Assembly: GCF_030463565.1 (NCBI RefSeq)
Contig: NC_134655.1
Coordinates: 9,250,372-9,314,371, forward strand
DNA: 64,000 nucleotides
Direction of reading: 5' to 3'
From: Pelecanus crispus
Lineage: Eukaryota; Chordata; Aves; Pelecaniformes; Pelecanidae
Positions 34,401 through 48,029 of this stretch are shown here, in pieces (positions within the stretch are counted from its first letter, which is position 1; every line of letters begins with the position of its first letter). Below the pieces are notes generated by a model. The model did not search any database. It saw nothing but the letters and a program-made list of their open reading frames with translations, and was not told the DNA's origin. Both the position numbers and the translations under genes were made by a program.

Positions 34401-36063
34401 ACTTCACAGACTGTATATTGGATCACCGCAGCTGCCGCTGCTTCCAAAGATGGAGAATAAAGGTACCTCCAGCAGACAAGAGCCAAGCCTAAGCGTGTTG
34501 TCCAGGCTTCCCTCACCACAGACCATCCATCACATCTCGGAGGTGCACATTAGGGTGAGGTGAAATTACCCTCTTAAGATCTTTCCTCCACTGGCCACAG
34601 GAGGAGCCTAAATGATGGGAGCAGGAAGACGAATCCCAACCAGTCACAGAGGAAGGCTGACAACGGAGAGCGCTAAGCCCGCATCTCGCCAGTCCGAAAC
34701 CAGCGCTTAGCTATGCAACTATTTTGCCTTTTGCCCAGGGTTCAGCAGCCCTGGCTCCACGGCTTGTGCTCGGCAGAGCGAGCTCCGCTTTACCCTGCTA
34801 ACGCTACCTCCCACCACTGCATCCCAGCTCGGCAGTGCTCCCCGCCAGCGTGCACCCACCTTGCCATTGGCGTGTGCTCGCAGGCCCAAGCCGGCAAAGC
34901 GAGGGCTTGTGTGATGGACACGTCAGCCTGGAGAGCATCTTATCATTGACCTGTGCTTATCAAGAGAACATGGAAATGCAGTGCCGCCGTCATCAGCCGA
35001 CAAGCTGCTTCAAGGGGAAGTGACAGTTGTGGTGATGTTTTGGGACCGACACACCCAGCCAGGACTAACACACCAGTTGGGCTATTTATAATCCCTGATT
35101 CTAGAGTCTTAAAATAGCACTGCTTTTATTCTTACATTTTTAGGCACGCTTATATATTTAAGCAACTCCATTCGCAGGCTCCACATCAAACACATCTCAG
35201 GCAGTCTTGGAAATGAGAGACGGCGCTCCATGCCTCCCCACCGAAAGCAGAGGTGAATGCCCCTGTCTCCATGGCCCCCACCTACTTGGCCAATGTGATT
35301 AGAGTCCCCAGGCCTGTTTCCACGTATTTTTACGTACAGACGGGCTCTTCCAAACGCACAAAGCAAGGGACGTGCGGCATCTGCCTGCAAACATCCAAAT
35401 GCAGCAGAGCGGCAGAGGTGTTTCAGACTGCAGCACACGGCTGCATGTGTGCTGCTCTTACCAACAGTCGCCACAAACTCTCTGAAGGAGTTAATGGGTC
35501 CTACAATAAAGCAATCCTGATTGTTTGTGTTTTTCTTAAAAAACAAAGGTCAATATCCAGAAGTAGTCAAACAAACCACTGCTGCACTTCCGAAAGGAGA
35601 GCTCTCTACGGCCTCGGCACCGCCGTAGCTATTTGTTCCCTGCTCCCTGGTGCCACAATGTACCTCGGTTGCCATTTCTTAATGACTGGAGCATCCCTGT
35701 GCTCTTTGTAAAACAATTATAAAATATTCAGGGCAGGAGAAAAAATTCCTTGCACAGACAAGGCTCTGGCAGACCGCAGAGGTGTCAAATGGTAAATCGT
35801 TAGGCGTTTTCTTTTAATTGCAGAGTTATTTATACCCTGGAACTTACTATTAACATAGGAAAAAACAGAACCTATTGTTACCCATAATTAAAGGGACTAT
35901 TACGGGACTGAAAAAGCATGGATGGCCCCGGCCAGACCACCCCTCCTTTGGCAGCAGGGACTGGCACGGCAAGGAACATGAACCAGAGGCCCCGTCTTAA
36001 GATTCTTCAGCCACGAGCTTCAGAGGGGCTGGTCCCAACCTGGGAACACCGATTCCTGCACTG

Positions 36064-36091
36064 AGCCCCACCCCCCAGCACCCCCCCCCCT
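36064..36091 (+). repeat. C-rich low-complexity tract
   Basis: C runs of 4, 6 and 10 bases separated by one to three bases. Four or more such runs could form an i-motif or, on the minus strand, a G-quadruplex. No gene is linked to it apart from the host intron. Confidence 0.6.
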
Positions 36092-39000
36092 CGCCTCTGG
36101 CCGCAGATCTGGCATAAAGCAGGGGTGCTTTTGGGAGAGGGTACCGCAGGGGTGCAATCCCACCCTTCCCTATCAGCAAATCCTTTCTGAGCAAGGGGCA
36201 CAGGGATAGGACACATCCTGGATTTGGCCTGGAGTTGCATAACCATCCTTGTTAAAATTCAGGATTAACAGGTTACATTTTCATTTGCGAGATTGTTATC
36301 TGCCCCGGGGAAAGGTTTCCGATTTCACCAGCACTAATCAGGACGCCACAATGGATTTCCGGTCTCGGCAATGAGCTCAAGAGCTTTTGTAGCTTGTGGA
36401 GCCGGTTTAAATTCAAATCTAACTGGCAGAGCTATTGTAGGCTGCATGTTGAACAGATTAAATAAAAAAAAAGTCACTTACATGCTACTGTACCTTATTT
36501 CTAAATCCATTTCTTACAGACACAAATCCCTCTGACCACCAAAGCATCTGGTAGCTGCACTACCTTCGCAGGAATGACACCCTCCATCTCTCCAGTGGCC
36601 CTTAGCAAAGATCCCCATCACGGTTTTGTGCCTTAAAAGAAACGTGCCAAAAACCTGCACTGGTGACCACCTCAAGTTCTGGTCTATGCTGTTAAGATAC
36701 TCATAAAAAACAAGCAGCCAATACATTCCGTATATAGAGACGAGCGTGCCACGACGACCCATGCTCCCGAAAAACGCTGGGCTGCACGCCCTGCGTCGTG
36801 CTGTTGGCTCACCGGGGTGCTTCAGGTTTTAATGCTGTCCCCCAGACACAACACCCTGGCAGAGGAGATGCAGTCAGCCTAGGAGGACAGTCAAGTACGA
36901 AACTACTGATGCCATAATTATAACTGGGAGGCCAAAGAGGCTCCCGAGAGGGACTGTCTTTGTGGACAGAGAGGGGAAAGGCTCACCGATGACTGGCTTT
37001 ACCAGATGAGTAAATTAGACCTGGGTTATAGCCTTCTTGTTCTCCGCCTGCCTCCGCCCCCAAGGACTGTGTGAGTCAGTGGAACCGGAGGGAAAATATA
37101 CACTGAATTCTACAAGTGCAGGAATTAAAGAGACATCTACAAAGCTTGCCTCTGGCGCTCGATACCAGCTGCAAAACTGGGTTAGCTTGACATTGCTGCT
37201 GGAGGTGAGCAGACCCAGGAAGGCTGGCGGAGCAGCAGACGCGCAAAGCCCCTCTCTGCAAACCAGGTGAGCTGAAAGCTGACTGCAGTCTCATGGCTAA
37301 GGCATGGAAACACGTTTTAAAATGTTTAAAGCCGGGAGTGGAGTGAGAGCAATTAAGAAAAACTCTGTTTCCTGCACAAACAGGAGGTTCAGGCAGTTTG
37401 GGATTATGAGATACATGCAAATCCGCAAGTCTGGTCTGAGCCAGTTTTTGCGGGCTGGAGTCCCCTGCAAGTTCTCCGAGGTTCGAAAAAGCTTTTCCGT
37501 TAAGTCAGGTCAAGAACATTCCGGTGTCGAGGCTCTTTTATCGGTGAGGGCACCGCCAAAGCAACACCTGCCAACACTCACGCTGCCAGGCACCCGTCCG
37601 GGGGGTCTCTGGAAGCGCTGCCGCAGCTCCCGAGAGGACTCCCGCGCCTCGCACGTCCAGCTGCGGGCAGTGCCGCATGGCAGGGGGCTCCTTCGAAGGC
37701 TCTCCTGGTTCGTCCGCTCGGACGGGATGCCAGGACCCGCCAGCGATGACACCCAGCTGCCCCTGCCGAAAGGCTGCCGCCCGGGACGCCCGCCCGTGGC
37801 TGCCCCGTCCCCTGCCCCAGCCTGCCCCTTGCCACAACCAGCGGCCAGAACCCACGGTACAAACTAACCCAGAAAAAAGCGGCAAATCACTAGGGGCTGA
37901 CAAGAATGAGTCCAGAAACCTCTGATACCTCGCCTCAAGCTGGCGAGCTTTCCTTGGGGCTGGAGCCGCGGCCGCCGCCGGGGTCAGCAGGGAGGAGGGA
38001 GACGAGGGCAGGGGAGGGAGAAGGGGAAAAAATGAACAGCTGCAAAGCAATTAAGCCTGCCTCCCTGCCTTACTGTCCAAAGCAGGCAGGCAATCTAATT
38101 CAGCCTGGTGCCTCTCTTCCTTCAGCCGTCTGGTGCCTGCCTGGGATTCAGGAAAGGGGCTGTCTGACTGCCCACTTTGTCTCCCGAGCCAAAGGGGCCC
38201 TTCCCAGCCACAATTTCCAAAGGAAAGAGATCTTGGCTGGCGGTGTCTCTTCTTTTCTGAGAAAAAACATGCGCTGAATGTAGTGGCAGCAGCTTTATAA
38301 CCCTCTCCTGCCCTTCCTCAGCAAACAGCCGAAGTGGAGTTGGAGCAAGAAAATGACCCCGCTGGCTCCTCCGCTCAGCACTTGTCTCCCAGCACAATGA
38401 ATCAATTAGCGTCCGATCATTATTGTGGTAACTGTATCTTTCACAAGCAAGATTTAATATAGAGATAGAATAGGATGTTTTCTGCTCATTTCCTTCCTGT
38501 CATTCCAATCACGAACTACTGTTAAAAATACAATGCATTTAAAGTCTGTAATATTTGCAAGCATGTGTTCCAGCTTCCCAGCTGAATGGCCGGTCTTTTG
38601 TTTTCTGCACAGTATAGGTACGCAGGAACGGCGATGAAGGGGAGCCTATAGTGCAACTGGGTTAGAAACTCACACAGGGCATATACAGAAGCTCATCTCG
38701 TTTTCATGCTCCTAGTATCAGGGATTACTTTAATTCCTTATTGTGGCCAACTGTTTCAGTTTACAATCTGTGGCGCAGGACTCCTTCCAGCACGTCTAAG
38801 GTGGTACTTGTTCTGATATTTCCTCAGAAATTGGCAAAAACATTTTATTTGGAAAGTGTTAGTGCAGCAGCAAAAGCCTCTTAGTACCCAGTCAGAAGGC
38901 GAAAATAGGCTCTGGTAGGAGAACAGAGTATAATTCAACTTTACTTTCAGTTAAGGTTGGCAGTAACCTACACAGCAGGTAGGCACCCTCCCTCTAGCTT

Positions 39001-40324
39001 AATCAAGACGGAAATAGGCAAAAATGTGTATTTTAAATGCAGCTAGACAGCATTTCACCCTATGAAAAGCCTCAATAGCACAAGCAGAAAAAATAAGAAA
39101 TCACAGAGAGCAAGATTTTAGCTCACTGTACTGACAAATGCTTTGTAAAGTATGAAAGTTGAGAAAACCTCTGTAAGCTGAAGCACAGTAGCTTTAGATA
39201 TTGTGTAAACCTAGAATAGAGCAGCATACCCAAGTCAGGAGTCCCTTTCTAATCTTGTTCCACATAGGGTCCCTGATGGAGGTCAAAGTTCTTTTTAAAA
39301 TTAAAATGTATAGACATATAGATATATGCCACCTGCACAGGAAAAAGCTCAGACTCTGGACTGGGCACAAAATGGATTTATCCATTTCCCCCCTCATTGC
39401 CAATATTTCTGCTTAATAAAAAACAGTTCTTATTAAATGGCCAGTTTTTCTTTTCTTTTTTTTTTTTAAAGGAAAATACAAAATTGGGGATTTTAGACAA
39501 AGTCCTAAACTATGGGAAAACACCACTATGTCTCGCAAAACTTTTTTCAGTTAAAAGATTTACTCACATTTCAGGACTATCACAGAGTCTATGGTGAAGT
39601 TATCAGCATTTCTGTGTTCTTGCTGACCTTAAACCATTAAATACATAATATTTTCTGATAATAGAATGTCATTCACGTTTCAGTAACAATAATTCACTTC
39701 GATGAGATAAGAACTTACACATCAAATTACCTCTATCTGAGAGATATTAGCACAGTTTGGGGAACTGTAGAATCACAAATAATGACATTAAGAGTCCACC
39801 ACTATTCCTGGAGAACTTGTAACTCCTGGGTGCATCAATAGGAATTTGAGATGTGTAAGGATTGCAAAATCAGATGTTAATCTGCAGCAAACAACACAGG
39901 TATGGGCAGTCTGCATTTTTGCCTTAAGCAAACAAGAACCAACAAGACTATTAATGAGAGAAAACAGCACCCGTTTCTAACTGCACGTATAAACAGGCAT
40001 TAAAACCAACTGTATTCCTTAAGTGAGTCATTAAATCGTAAAGAAAACTTTTACAAGAAACTTCATGTTGTTTACAAATTTCCCGTTTACATATTTCTTT
40101 AATTCTTTCCTTCCCACTCACAACACGCGCACCAACCTCACTAAAGGGAGCGGCAGGAGAGGGAAACCTGATGCTTAAATTAAAAACCACAGAATCATCA
40201 ATATTGAGCCCGGCACCTTCAGTTAACAGGTTCTCCGCTTTTTCTGCAGTCCAATAGCTAATGCAACCTGAACACAGACCTTCTTATCAAACTGAGACAA
40301 GATTACTCAGCTTTCTCCTGGCAC

Positions 40325-40399
40325 GGGGAGATTCAGCTCTTTACATCCTGGGGAGATTCAGCTCTTTAGATCCTGGGGAGATTCAGCTCTTTCGATCCT
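40325..40399 (+). repeat. 25-bp x3 tandem repeat
   Basis: Three perfectly phased 25-bp copies of GGGGAGATTCAGCTCTTT plus (AC/AG/CG)ATCCT begin at 40325, 40350 and 40375. They differ only at the two bases before ATCCT. The short plus-strand frame across it is a by-product. Near-identity points to recent duplication. Confidence 0.9.
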
Positions 40400-42651
40400 G
40401 GAGGCTGCTCTCCGGTCCAGGCTGGGTCCGGGCTGTGGGAACGGCCACGCTGCCTTCAGCACTCCCCCGGCACGGCGCTATTGCCGAGCCGAAGACGAAA
40501 AATACAGCAGGAATAGCTTAATTCCAGCTCAAATGAGCTCGGCGGGGAATCTAAACAGTCAAGTCAATTGCCAGAATCTGCACTTTTCAACCTCGTTCTG
40601 CTCCTTTGATCAGACTGAATTTTGAGCTACGGCGATTAATGGACTAATAGAGGAAGTCACCGGGTATCTCTTGGGAGAAGAGGGAAAGGAGAAAAAAGTA
40701 TCTCGTCCTTGTTATGCATCTATTCTGCTAAACGCCTCATTTCCACGTAGAAAACTAAAATGCCGCTGCGGAAAGCGTGCTGACCGAGCTGGAAAGGAGG
40801 AGAAAAAGGGGGTTGTGCGAAACGAAAAAATAATGCTCATACGATCATTCATTCATTGCTTAAACACGCCCTTCGGAGCAATGGTAAAAGAAAACAGACT
40901 ATCCAAATACAAGTGCCGTGTAAACTACCCTTCAATCCAGTACAGCAACAGCTTATGCTTAATAATGCCGGAGAGTAAAGGAAATATTAAACACATTTAT
41001 TATGCAAAGAGAAGCTTCCAAAAACCCCAAATATTTAAGTACTGAGAGAAATGGATTTGTTTATGACAGGGATATATACTACTGCTATCCCAGGATAGTA
41101 TGTCCTCACCTTTCTGGAAAGGGAAGAAACACATTAACATTAGCAGCCTGCAATCATAAAAGAAAAAGAGAGGGGAAAAGTCTTGGTTAAGAATTTTCTT
41201 CCTCTTCTTCATTTGCTCTTGTTATTGCTGTGCCCGAGAAGAGGGGGCAGCTTTTCCTCCTGCAAGGGACAAATTTGGCTTCTGCGATTCATGACTGTAA
41301 AAAACAAACCCCAGAGGACTGCAAATAACCACTGGACTGATTAAAACAAACTTATTCAAAGTTTGGCACGTTTACAAAATGTTGGTGCTAACCCCCAGAA
41401 AATAAAAACAGAAAAGCCAAAAATAATTCAAATGTAAACTTGAGCGGAGATAGGAACAGCGCATCAAAGCTTCCAACTCCCTTTTTTTGTCGTCGCCCTA
41501 ATATGCCATCACCAGTGGTTGCTGTGCCCTTTGCCTCATCCTTCTCCTGCACCTTTGGTCTTTCTTGAGCATACAAAGACATACATACGTGATTCACCCT
41601 GCTCTCAGAAATAATCCTGTAGTCGTCCTGGGATGACCTCCCACTGTGTAAATTTAGGCGTGTGTATTTGAATCTTTACAAGATCAAGCTGTTAATGTAA
41701 TGCCTTAGACCAGGATATCACACTATTTTGCCTACGTTACAGGGCTTACCCTCCTTGTGGGTCTCTTATCAATTCTGTAATGGGGAAAAATAGCTTGGAA
41801 TAACTTGCCCATAACCTGCATTCACATCTCCATCTGTCTGACGCTGATCTAAGGTATCGCGTTTTCATTGCTACAACCAGAAATGTTAAATAATTTTGCT
41901 GGTTATATAGAGAATACTATTTATGCTAAAGTAACGTATGTCCTATCTTCTTCTTTTAACATTCCCATATGCAAAGGGCTAAATTGTAATACAGGATTAC
42001 TTTTTGTTAAGAGCAGCGCTTTTAAGAATTACGTACTGATAATGGTAATATTTGCCTTTAAAGATGCTATAAAAATTTTAACTTTAAAATGTACATGTAA
42101 TAGGGTGATTAGCCTTCAAAGCCCTAAGAAGAGCTGCTACATTCTGATTGCGGATTTCTATCAATTATTAGTGCCGGCTGCTCGAAATAGTCCAAAGTGC
42201 TCGAGACAGAAATATTACACAGCCAACACGGCAGACTGATATGCTTCCTAAATGTACAGTTTTTGAAGACAGCTCATAATAGTGTTTGGCTTTCAAACCT
42301 TAATGTTAACAGCTTTGATAGGACTGCTTCTAATTTGTATTTAAGACCCATTACCTCTTCCTCTAAGCAATCTTCGCGAAACATCATTTGTTCTAGGGGG
42401 ATATTTGCCATCCAGCGCAGCTCTGTAATGGCCGTTAATTCACACCATTTTGCTTGCTCCTGTATTAATCAGCAAACCGTGAATCATCCCAGTGTTTCCA
42501 GACTCGCAGATGTATGAGAGAGCCGCCGAGGCCAGTTCAGTTTCTCTCCCCATTCAGACGCGGAGACAATATCAGTTCCTGTTTACAGCCACGGCTTTGT
42601 TTTCCCCCACCCACACACTGAAATTTCTCCAAAATGCCCAGAGAAAAAGAG

Positions 42652-42672
42652 AAAAAAAAAAAAAAAAAAAAA
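42652..42672 (+). repeat. Poly(A) tract, 21 A
   Basis: An uninterrupted homopolymer within an AG-rich context (42640-42678). Confidence 0.8.
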
Positions 42673-45498
42673 GAGACTGAGTTCATTTTACCAGGAAAGT
42701 TATTTCTAGGTATTGCATCTGAAACAAAACATGTTTGTACTTTTATTTGGCGTGCAGTGTTTACTGCAGCGAGGCAGAAATGACAGAGGAGCAGAAGAGA
42801 AGGACAAAGTAGGCTGCTCCAGCCACCCCACCCTGCTGAACCGCCGGCCGGCGCCAGGCACATGATTTAACAGCATCTGAGGGACTCTCTCCTTTATTTG
42901 TTTGCTTTTTATTCTAATTGTTAAATTAGACTTTGGTTCTGTAAGTATTTCTGCCTCGTGGAACACAGATGTAATTTTAGACTAGCACAAGACAATACTG
43001 GGTAGAAACCACCCCCAAAATCAAGGGTACAAAGCATGCTCGCACAGCAGCACTGCAAAAAGTATTAAAACTCATTAATTTAGGCATCAAATTTGAGGTA
43101 GTAAGCCGGGCATGGTTTTAGGGAAGTGAGCACATCTCTGAAAGCCAGGCTGCTTTTAGCTCCAAATAAGCTCCCCAAACTGCCATCTACTAAGAAAGAT
43201 ACAGAAAATACAGACAACGAACAAACCTATCTTCCGCAAATGTGGGAAGAAATGGAATGAAGCTGCTCTGATATTAATGGGAAATTACAGCACAGATGAA
43301 ACGAGTTGGGTGTACAATAGGGTCATGGAAACCATTTTCTCATTGCTATTCATCAGCACGCCGTGCCATGAACACACCTCTTCAATGTAAGAATTATGGG
43401 TGCACCGACTTATAAGTGAGGATGCAAGTAGTGTGCCTTACCCATCACTAACCACTATTCACGTTGTTATTTTTAAGAATGATACACAGAAGGAAGTTAT
43501 GGCATTCATTATGAATCCAAACAGTGAGAAGGTCCCCGAGTCTTTCCCTAGATTCCTAGGATGTTTATGGCTTCATGGCATCTAAGGGCACAGTCGAGAA
43601 AAAATAGATGTTCAAAACCTTTTGCTCAACTGCTTAGAAATTAAAGATTTCTGCGTATGGATGAGGTTTTTTGTGGTGATAAAGAAAGCAAAATGGGTTA
43701 CTTGAAAAAAAAGAAAGCAAGAAAATCTGCAGTTGGGGCCTGACTCAGCCGATGCTTAGCCCAGGAAAACTGAATACTGCTACCACGCTGCCTCGAAAAC
43801 CCGAGAGAAACTGCCCATCTAGGCTGGCAGGATCAGAGTGGTTTTGGTGCAAATGGGTATCAGAATATGGTTTCACATCAAATGAATCAGACACTTTTTA
43901 GCATGATACCACCACTTTCCCTACACCTTTGAGAAAGAGGTTCCCTCCCACCCCCCGCTGCAGAGCAGAAGGAAACAACTGTCTGTTGCTTAAAGCTCAA
44001 AACCACAAAAGTGAGGGTTTTTTTAGAGTTGATGCAGAACCTCTGTGCGATGGCACACTCTCCTCCGCTCACCCCGCGCCGTACGGCCCGGCCAGCAGTG
44101 GCATGGGGGGATGCAGCGCTGACGCACAGCCTGTGTCCTGGGCACCAGGAAACGCATTAGAAGCAGCTCGTCAGGCTGAAATTCAGCGCCTTGTCCTAAA
44201 TTTCTCTGGAACAAGTCACACGTCCATCTACATGTTCACAGTGCATGAGTACTACTTCCTCTTGTCTTTCTCCACCGAAAACCCGGACAATACCACATCA
44301 GCCCCCACCACCTCGCTTCATCATCCTGCAGGTAACGAAGAGAAAGACTTTCTTAAAGCCTCCCAGCACCCCTTGCTGGTGTTTATGGTACCTCCCGAGT
44401 CTCTTTTTTCTTTCCAAGTGGATTTTAATTTGTCCAGCGTGAGATTCCCGTAGAGTTGTCTGTGTCCTAAGTGCTAAACTGCTGGCAGAACGTGTTCCAT
44501 TTTATTAAACAGGTCATAACTAAGGGAAGGACCCAGCTGGATTGAGGAAAGCGCCGCAGCTTTGATGTAGTGGCCACATGAATTTCAGATCCAAAAAGGA
44601 GGGCGATGGTGAGGGTGGGGGAGGATGCTCCCTACACGGTGTTCAGAAGGATCTGGTCTATTTACAAGCTTCTCCTCTGCCGATCGCTTCCCCTAATGAT
44701 GTGCTATGTGGTGTCCAAAAGTGCTTTCAGCACAAAAGACAGCTAAACTGGAAGGAACAATGAGTGCATTGGGCAGAGCTGCTAGAAATATCAATGCCTG
44801 TAAACATCTTAAAATACAAGCCAAGAACTGGGAAGGTTAAGACGTGGCTACAAGGGCTCCACTACAACAGGGAAATGCTTTGAAAGACCTGTAATCTAAC
44901 AGAAGATGACAACACACACGATTTAAAAAACACTGCAGAAGAGCAATGGGCTAAGAAGATCACATGTGAACTAAATTTTTTATCTTGATTACTGCATTTC
45001 TGAAAATGTTGTATTACTGTTGCCATGTTGAGGCCAAACACCCCATTTCTTTCCACAAGTTTACTCCTTACTTTCCAAAACTTATCTTACATTATTTATT
45101 CACAGGGGAGGGAGGGGAAGGGAGAAGATGGCGGTCCAATAGTTTCAGCCAAGCTCCTTTCAGGCTCTTAAAAGAAGGGAGGGGAGAATCTCCAAGTTTG
45201 GGGGAAAAAAAAAAAAATCAACTCAGTTGCAAGTGGCACAGATAAATATAAATTCAGAAATGACCATTCAAGAAGGTGTTTTTACATCTGTGGAGAGGTC
45301 AAACTCCAGGCTCAGCCTTATTGCTCTCTGTAATCCAGATTCATCACCAGCTTCCTTTATTCGCCTGTTCAGAGGCACTTAATTAGCTGAAGGGCTTGTT
45401 GCTTTGCCTTCAAAAGCTCTCCACTCCCTCAAAGGCTTTCCTTCGGTATTGTGCTACCATTGCCCTTTGAAATCAAATCTGTTTTTCTTCTCCACAGC

Positions 45499-45628
45499 AT
45501 TAGTAAAAGAAAAAAGAAAAAAGGTAATATTTTAAAATTTTTTTCCAGAGGAAAAAAAGAAAAAAAGAGAAAAAGAAGAGAAAAAGAAAAGAGAAAAAGA
45601 AAGAAGATGATGACGGGGAAATACCAGC
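45499..45628 (+). repeat. Purine-rich A/G tract
   Basis: The plus strand is dominated by AAAAGA/GAAAAAG units in two blocks (45506-45527 and 45548-45609) around a short T-rich island. It is low-complexity sequence capable of triplex (H-DNA) formation. The Lys/Glu/Arg-rich frame through it is compositional. Confidence 0.7.
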
Positions 45629-45683
45629 GGAACTTCATTCAAAGTGGCTTTAGAGATAAGTTTGACACTTAAAGAAAAAAAAA

Positions 45684-45701
45684 GGGGGGGGGGGGGGGGG
45701 G
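45684..45701 (+). repeat. Poly(G) run, 18 G, after an A run
   Basis: Nine A are followed by eighteen uninterrupted G, then CGTGTG. Such a run is rare in vertebrate DNA. It can form G-quadruplexes and is also a common place for sequencing or assembly error, so the exact length is doubtful. Confidence 0.75.
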
Positions 45702-47778
45702 CGTGTGAAACTGCAGATGAAATCTGGCCAGTACTTTTGGTCTTATTAATAATCCATGAAACCATAGTTGTTTTATGCGTTAGGAAGACTCTTTGTGACA
45801 TTTGGAAATCCCAAACAAAACATGATTTTTCCCTGTACTTACAAGAGGACTGTATGTACTCAGATGCTGTGGGCTGCGTTCTCTGCTTTCCAAACTCTTA
45901 ATCAATCTGCATCAGAGCTTATAAACAAGTGCTGCTGAATCAGAACATACACATCTAACAGTCACAGTCGCTGACTTTTCACGGGCAGAAGGAACTTCAC
46001 GTAACGTAGGACACCCAGGAATCAGTCCGTGGTATTAACATTTCTGTTTATATTAATAAAAGCTGTATTTTGTATTCCATTATATTTATTTAACCTTTGA
46101 CATCTAAGCTCTGGGTCAGTTTGCTCTTTGTAACAGTGCATTTCTTCTTCAGTTTTGTTTCTATATTTAGAGAACTCATGCTCAGAAACAAGATTTTTTG
46201 TTTAATTTTTTCCCCCCTAGTACATTTAATCTAGCTTAGGGGTTTTGGTGTTTCTCTGCAACCTATAATTTACTCTGCCAACTCAGATACTGTATTGCTG
46301 CTTTTACCACAGTTAAAGAAACACTGTCAAGTCCTGTTGAAAGTTTTTTTTTAGCCTTCAGCATGCTCTTCACTATCTCATATGCAGTCCACACGGAGTA
46401 AAATATAGCCATTTTTACTGCAAATAATACTATTTTTCTCTCCGTCTCTTCTCCTATCATTTTTCCTCTACCATCATTTTTGGCAATGGAGCTGAAACAA
46501 ACCCTTCAGTGACAATCCGGTGTACAACTGCCTGGATGTCAGCAGGAATGCGGAGAGCTCTAAGAATAGCACATTTGGTTCCTACAGCGCAAGGGCGGCT
46601 CAGAAATACACAGTGTGTCCCACCCAAACAACGGCTATTTATTAGCTACGTCCCCCCAACAAAACAACCTTTTAAGCTGTGTTTTGGTTTTCAGCGTTTT
46701 GCACACACAGCAGTGGGCGATGCTGCCCGCCTCCCCGAGACTCTCAAATTTTAGCTCAGACAAACTTGGGCTTGGAAAAGTAACGGCCACCCAAAGGGTT
46801 TTCTTTTATTCCAGCCGGACTTGAACTGCAGAGATTGCCAGCTCCTTTTCCTGCCTTCCGGGGAACCCCTCCTTTCCCTTCGCAAAGACCCGCGTCTGTT
46901 CTTGTATTGGCGGGGGTGAAAGGAGCGCTTCTAGCAGCCGTGATGTTGTATCAGCATTGCTGAAGGCAGAATTGGGCCCAATATATCTGACATGCCAGAA
47001 TAGGAGATCTGCAAGTACAAACTGTATTTAGACATGAAAATCAGGGAGATGCCCAACTATTCAACCTGCCTGGGCAAATGCAGCTTTTCACGCACCCAAA
47101 AACAGGCAATAAAGTCAAGTGGCTAAGCCTAAACCCAGAAAAGGCTGTTTTGGAGACTGTCTTTTGACACTCTGGCATTTACTACCATCTTTAGATTGTG
47201 GATTTATGAGCCCAGACCTTTGAGTATAATTTCACTCAGCAAGTATCAGTCCTACACGAGTAAAATAAAAACCGGCACATATCCGCAAGACCGGTGTTAG
47301 CACCACCAGGCTTTGCAATATCGCACAACGCGAACTGTCAGCGCCTCAATCGATACCCGTCAATGCTCGCCAATAAAGGCACAGTGCTTCAGGTGGGAAA
47401 AATTAGCCCTTATCAGATTTACCAGTTCTCCAGGCAATACAGGATCTGGGATGCAGGCTGATTACGCTTACGAGATATATCATCAAGTACAAAACCGGCA
47501 GAGCTGTGAGGCGCCGCTACTAACCCGGCTTTTGGAATGCGGAGTCTTTGCTTTAATACGCATTAGAAGAACGGCAAAAAGCTCGCTCCGGGTCTATGTC
47601 CCAGCCGCTGCTCTCTTCCCCGTGTTGCTCTGCCTGCTACACGGATCAGATTTCATGGTTTATTGTTCTCCCTCCAACTGGCCACCATCCACATTCTTCT
47701 TCTGTACAAAGCTGCACCTCTTGCTCAAAAGAAGAGAGTACTATGCCTTCTTTTTATAAATTTTAGTCACATTTACAA

Positions 47779-47794
47779 ACACACACACACAGAG
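47779..47794 (+). repeat. Short (AC)n microsatellite
   Basis: About seven AC units in the intron. Minor. Confidence 0.7.
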
Positions 47795-48029
47795 TAAGGG
47801 GGTGACTTTTAAACACTGAACAACATTCCGGGCAATGCCGTTGTTTTTCTTTGAGCCAATTTCTGTGAATGAGGCTAAAAAAGGCAATTTTCCACCAGAA
47901 GGTTACTAATTTTTGAAGATGCAGAAGTTGTCTCCCCTGCCTCCTGAATCTTTAACATTTTGCGTTTTAATGAAACAACTGCTTTATGCTTGAGAAGTCC
48001 TGTTCATCACCTGCCTCAGGAGAGAACTG

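Noticed and set aside
45451..45672. Lys/Glu/Arg-rich plus-strand frame
   Set aside because: It translates a low-complexity AAAAGA/GAAAAAG tract. There is no start context or conservation evidence.
47313..47759. 148-residue plus-strand frame in the large intron
   Set aside because: No recognisable motif, no consensus splice sites at plausible ends, and mixed composition. It is treated as a chance frame.
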